Shown here in pieces: positions 61,340 through 64,000 of a stretch of 64,000 nucleotides of DNA (positions are counted from its first letter, which is position 1; each line of letters opens with the position of its first letter). The notes under the pieces were generated by a model, which ran no database searches, was not told the DNA's origin, and saw only the letters and a program-made list of their open reading frames with translations. Position numbers and translations under genes: made by a program. The DNA comes from VRUE01 sp963796705 (GTDB lineage: Bacteria; Actinomycetota; Thermoleophilia; Solirubrobacterales; 70-9), in the NCBI GenBank assembly GCA_963796705.1, contig CAWCMK010000004.1, positions 682,001 to 746,000 of the forward strand. Reading direction: 5' to 3'.

Positions 61340-64000
61340 CCGCTCGGGGCTAGCCGTCGCACACGCCAGCGGTAGACCGCCGCGGTGGGGTCGACGTTGC
61401 CCGCGGGGTCGACGGCCTTGACGCGAACGACGTGCGCCCCCGGGGCGAAGCGTCTCCAGAGCACCCCCGGGCAGGGGCGCAGGGGTCCACGGTCGATCCG
61501 GCAAAGGAACGTCGCCCCTTCCTCGTTGGAGCGGAAACGAAGCGCAAGGGTGACGCGGGCAAGGCGGGTCCGAACCTTCCGTCGGGGACCGTGCGCGATG
61601 AAGGTTTGCGGCGCGACCGTGTCGAGAACAAATGACGCGGTCGCGTGTCCGGAATTGCCGGCCCGGTCGGTCGCCGTCACCTCGAGGGAGTGTGTCCCGT
61701 CCGCCAACGCGTCGGGAACCGTGAAGGGCGAGCCGCACGGCTGCGGCACTCGCTGGTCGAGCGAGCAGCTGAAGCTGGCCGGCTCGCTGGCCGAGAAGGC
61801 GAAGGTCGGACGAACATCGTTCGTCTCGGCCCTTGGCTGGACGCTGAAGGCGACGGTCGGCGGGGTTGTGTCGACGACGAAGGCGAGCTGCGCTTCACGG
61901 CTGTTGCCAGCCTGATCGGTGGCCGTGAGGCGGAGTGTGTGGGCCCCATCGGTGAGCGCCTGGGGAACCGTGAAGGGAGAGCTGCACGACTGCGGGGCGC
62001 CGCCGTCAAGCGCGCAGGTGAAGGCCGCCGGCTCATTTGCGGAGAAGATCAGCCTGGGTGTGTTTTCGGAGACGACCGTCGCCTGTCCGGCGAAGGAGAT
62101 CGTCGGGGGGGTCGTGTCCACGGTGAAGGAGTAGGAGGCGGTGTCGAGGACGGTGCTGCCGCTGAGAGCGTTGACTTCGAAAATGTGGAGGCCGTCTTTG
62201 AGGGCGTCGGGAACCGTGAAGGGAGAGCTGCAGGGTTGCGCGGGGCCGCCGTCGAGCGCGCAGGAGAAGCCCGTTGCCGGCGGCGTGGCTTCGAAGCCGA
62301 AGGTCGGCGTGCTGTTCGAGGTTCTGCTGGCGGGATGTTCGGTGAACGTGATCAGCGAGGGGGGCAGCAGGTCGGCGACGGCGTGATCTGCGTCGAGCAG
62401 CCCGGCCCCGACCGCGGTCGGAGCAAAGGCTCCGACGGGGCTCGCGGTGGCGGTCTGGGCTTCGCGAACTTCGGCCGGGCTCGCCGAGGGATCAACCTGC
62501 AGCTCGAGCGCGGCGACGCCGGCCGCGTGGGGAGCGGCGGCCGAGGTGCCGCAGAAACGCCAGGCGTTTGCGGAGAAGAAGGCGAAGAAGGTCGTCGCGC
62601 CGCAGTCCGTGGCGACAAGATCGGGCTTCGCGAGGACTTCCGGGGAGCCCAGTTCGGGCGCCGGCGAATTGCCGCTCACCGGCCCGAAGTAGTGGGTTAC
62701 GGGACCACGCGAGGAATACGGCTCGGGCTGGGTGCTGTCGTCGAAGGGAACCGCGCCGACGCTGACCGCGGAGGCCGCGCCCGCGTGGCCGAAGATCGTT
62801 GGGCCGACGGTGTCCCCGCCGGAGGAGAGCGGGTACTCGGTCCCGGTCACCCCGGCTCCGTTCTCGAGCAAGGCGAGCTTCAGTCGTGGCAACGTCGAGG
62901 TGCTGGCGGCCGGGTTGCAGGCTTCGATGCACCGGTTGATCGCGAGCTCGACTTCGCGGCTCGTGTTGCCCGGGTTTTCCCACTGCAGGACCTCGACCGG
63001 ACGTCGGGTTTCACTGACGTTGTCCGAGGTTTCGCTGGCCAGCAGTTCACCCCCGCCCCCCAGCAGGTAGGCGTCGAGGTCGGTCTGGACCCCGTTCCAG
63101 GGTTCGGCCCACTGGAGGTCAACGGTGAGGGTTTCCTTCGGGGAGACCGTGATCCCGAAGGTATCGTCGGTTTCGGGCCCGGGGTCAAAGTCCATGCAGT
63201 GGCCGGCGCCAAAGCCGCTCTGGGCCAACAGCGTCGCCGGACAGGTCGAGGAGTCGCGGAAGCTCGGGGCTTCCCAGGAGGCGATTTCATTTCCTTCGCC
63301 GTCGAAGAGGTTGTCGTTGCCGGCAGCCGTGAAGTAGCTGACCCCTTCTTCGGTGACCCTGTTGATCGCGGCGGCCACCGGCCCGTCCTGGAAGAACGGC
63401 TCTTCGAAGTAGGCGACGTCGTCGACGATCACCTGTGCGCCGGCGCCCCTCTGGGCCAGCGGTCGCGCGAGTTTTGTGATGTTCTGAGCGAAGGCAGATT
63501 CCCCGTCGAACGCGGTGCCGAAGGCCAGCGAGGCGCCGGGGGCGACATCGTGGACGATCTGCAGCATCGCGCGCCCCTCATCGGTCGCCGGCACTTCTTC
63601 AACCCCCCTGAAGTCATCGCTGATCACGTTGACCGGCGTCCGCTCGCTTGCGCAGGGGTTCGCGGCACCCGGCAGGTCGCCGCTGGCGACGTCTTCGGCG
63701 GCGTGGGTGGCGATCGGCCCGCCTTCGTCGGCGCTTTCGCTCGCCTGGTCATAGGAATCGGAAAGGACCCCGACGGTCACCCCGGCACCGTTGACGCCGT
63801 ACCTGCCTCGCGCTTCGTCGGCGTGCAGCTGCGCAACGCCCTCAGAGATCACCGAACCGCCTTCGCATTGGGCGCCGACCGCAGCGGTCAGGCCGCCGCC
63901 GTAGATCAGCGGGGCCCGCGTCTCGTGCACTTCTTCGACGCCGGCGACCGCCGCCAGTTCGTGCAGCGCCGCCGGGGCGATCGAGACGGTCGCGGTCTGC
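61336..64000 (-). CDS. Subtilisin-like S8 protease with Ig-like repeats; 5' end cut by window edge
   Basis: The frame is open through the right edge (QTATVSIAPAALHELAAVAG...), so the GTG at 63930 is internal and the real start is outside; 887 codons plus stop are visible. The protease domain shows the Asp region 'GAGVTVGVLSDSYD', the oxyanion Asn 'YFTAAGNDN' and the Ser 'FCGTSAAAPHAAGVAALEL'. At the catalytic-His place (GHGT in subtilisin) it reads 'DEGRAMLQIVHDVAPGA', i.e. Glu. Three to four Ig-like repeats of about 83 residues follow. It is probably secreted. GAA-rich. Confidence 0.87.
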   Translation of the reverse strand, partial: QTATVSIAPAALHELAAVAGVEEVHETRAPLIYGGGLTAAVGAQCEGGSVISEGVAQLHADEARGRYGVNGAGVTVGVLSDSYDQASESADEGGPIATHAAEDVASGDLPGAANPCASERTPVNVISDDFRGVEEVPATDEGRAMLQIVHDVAPGASLAFGTAFDGESAFAQNITKLARPLAQRGAGAQVIVDDVAYFEEPFFQDGPVAAAINRVTEEGVSYFTAAGNDNLFDGEGNEIASWEAPSFRDSSTCPATLLAQSGFGAGHCMDFDPGPETDDTFGITVSPKETLTVDLQWAEPWNGVQTDLDAYLLGGGGELLASETSDNVSETRRPVEVLQWENPGNTSREVELAINRCIEACNPAASTSTLPRLKLALLENGAGVTGTEYPLSSGGDTVGPTIFGHAGAASAVSVGAVPFDDSTQPEPYSSRGPVTHYFGPVSGNSPAPELGSPEVLAKPDLVATDCGATTFFAFFSANAWRFCGTSAAAPHAAGVAALELQVDPSASPAEVREAQTATASPVGAFAPTAVGAGLLDADHAVADLLPPSLITFTEHPASRTSNSTPTFGFEATPPATGFSCALDGGPAQPCSSPFTVPDALKDGLHIFEVNALSGSTVLDTASYSFTVDTTPPTISFAGQATVVSENTPRLIFSANEPAAFTCALDGGAPQSCSSPFTVPQALTDGAHTLRLTATDQAGNSREAQLAFVVDTTPPTVAFSVQPRAETNDVRPTFAFSASEPASFSCSLDQRVPQPCGSPFTVPDALADGTHSLEVTATDRAGNSGHATASFVLDTVAPQTFIAHGPRRKVRTRLARVTLALRFRSNEEGATFLCRIDRGPLRPCPGVLWRRFAPGAHVVRVKAVDPAGNVDPTAAVYRWRVRRLAPSG
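61340..62360 (-). repeat. Tandem Ig-like repeat region in the subtilase gene
   Basis: Units of about 247-249 bp start with 'DTTPPTISF', 'DTTPPTVAF' and a diverged 'DTVAPQTFI', with one earlier unit 'PPSLITFTE'. The 15-mer GGGAACCGTGAAGGG recurs on the plus strand at 61714, 61963 and 62209 (249 and 246 bp apart), which shows DNA-level duplication. Confidence 0.75.

Noticed and set aside
61709..62225. Regular 248-bp repeats as a CRISPR or satellite
   Set aside because: The period equals whole Ig-like domains and stays in frame within one coding sequence.

Overview
The window looks like chromosomal DNA from a high-GC actinobacterium, most likely of the Thermoleophilia/Solirubrobacterales lineage. 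This is inferred from a CarD–IspD–IspF–CysS–RlmB cluster arranged as in Mycobacterium, DisA, an F420-type LLM oxidoreductase, many GTG/TTG starts and a strong leaderless-gene signature, together with a Bacillus-type Spo0H sigma factor that mycobacteria lack at this place. No rRNA, CRISPR array or prophage was seen. There is one tRNA and one complete insertion sequence.

Layout. 0–6.3 kb: a truncated glyoxalase/dioxygenase gene, two membrane or surface proteins (SHOCT-domain and collagen-like), a peptidoglycan glycosyltransferase, a formylglycine-generating enzyme, and an intact IS1380-type element (4499–6125) inserted exactly at the stop codon of the latter, next to a tRNA-Thr. 6.3–36 kb: a long, mostly minus-strand housekeeping supercluster. 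In transcription order it runs cyclase, tilS, hpt, ftsH, folP, folB, folK, (coaX), dusB, greA, lysS, clpC, disA, carD, ispD, ispF, cysS, rlmB, sigH. It has lineage-specific insertions: an MFS exporter and aldo/keto reductase between clpC and disA; kup, a 49-aa membrane peptide and a PHP phosphatase between ispD and ispF; an acyl-CoA ligase and a coiled-coil protein between ispF and cysS. 36–52.5 kb: nitrogen assimilation genes (a P-II protein with a changed T-loop, AmtB, type III glutamine synthetase) interspersed with a large secreted lytic transglycosylase, a universal stress protein, a LysR regulator, Sir2, a beta-oxidation fusion enzyme and CorA. 52.5–64 kb: P450, RlmN, a secreted PKD protein, an F420-type oxidoreductase, a cupin, a hydrolase, RecD2, a TVP38 membrane protein and a truncated subtilase with Ig-like repeats.

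How it works together. The housekeeping half covers translation (tRNA-Thr, CysRS, LysRS, TilS, DusB, RlmB), folate and isoprenoid precursors, CoA synthesis, protein quality control (FtsH, ClpC) and c-di-AMP signalling (DisA) with a potassium transporter close by. The middle part handles ammonium uptake and fixation.

Most striking signals. (1) About twenty genes start 6–10 nt after a TANNNT –10 hexamer with no Shine–Dalgarno, i.e. leaderless mRNAs. This signature also locates two probable non-canonical starts (ATC at 42085, CTG at 40536). (2) A terminator hairpin lies in the greA leader, between a TATAAT box and the gene. (3) A nested hairpin buries the transposase ribosome-binding site. (4) Two tandem palindromes lie in the glutamine synthetase promoter. 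(5) The P-II protein lacks Tyr51 but has Ser49. (6) A Spo0H-like sigma factor ends an ancient gene order shared with Firmicutes.
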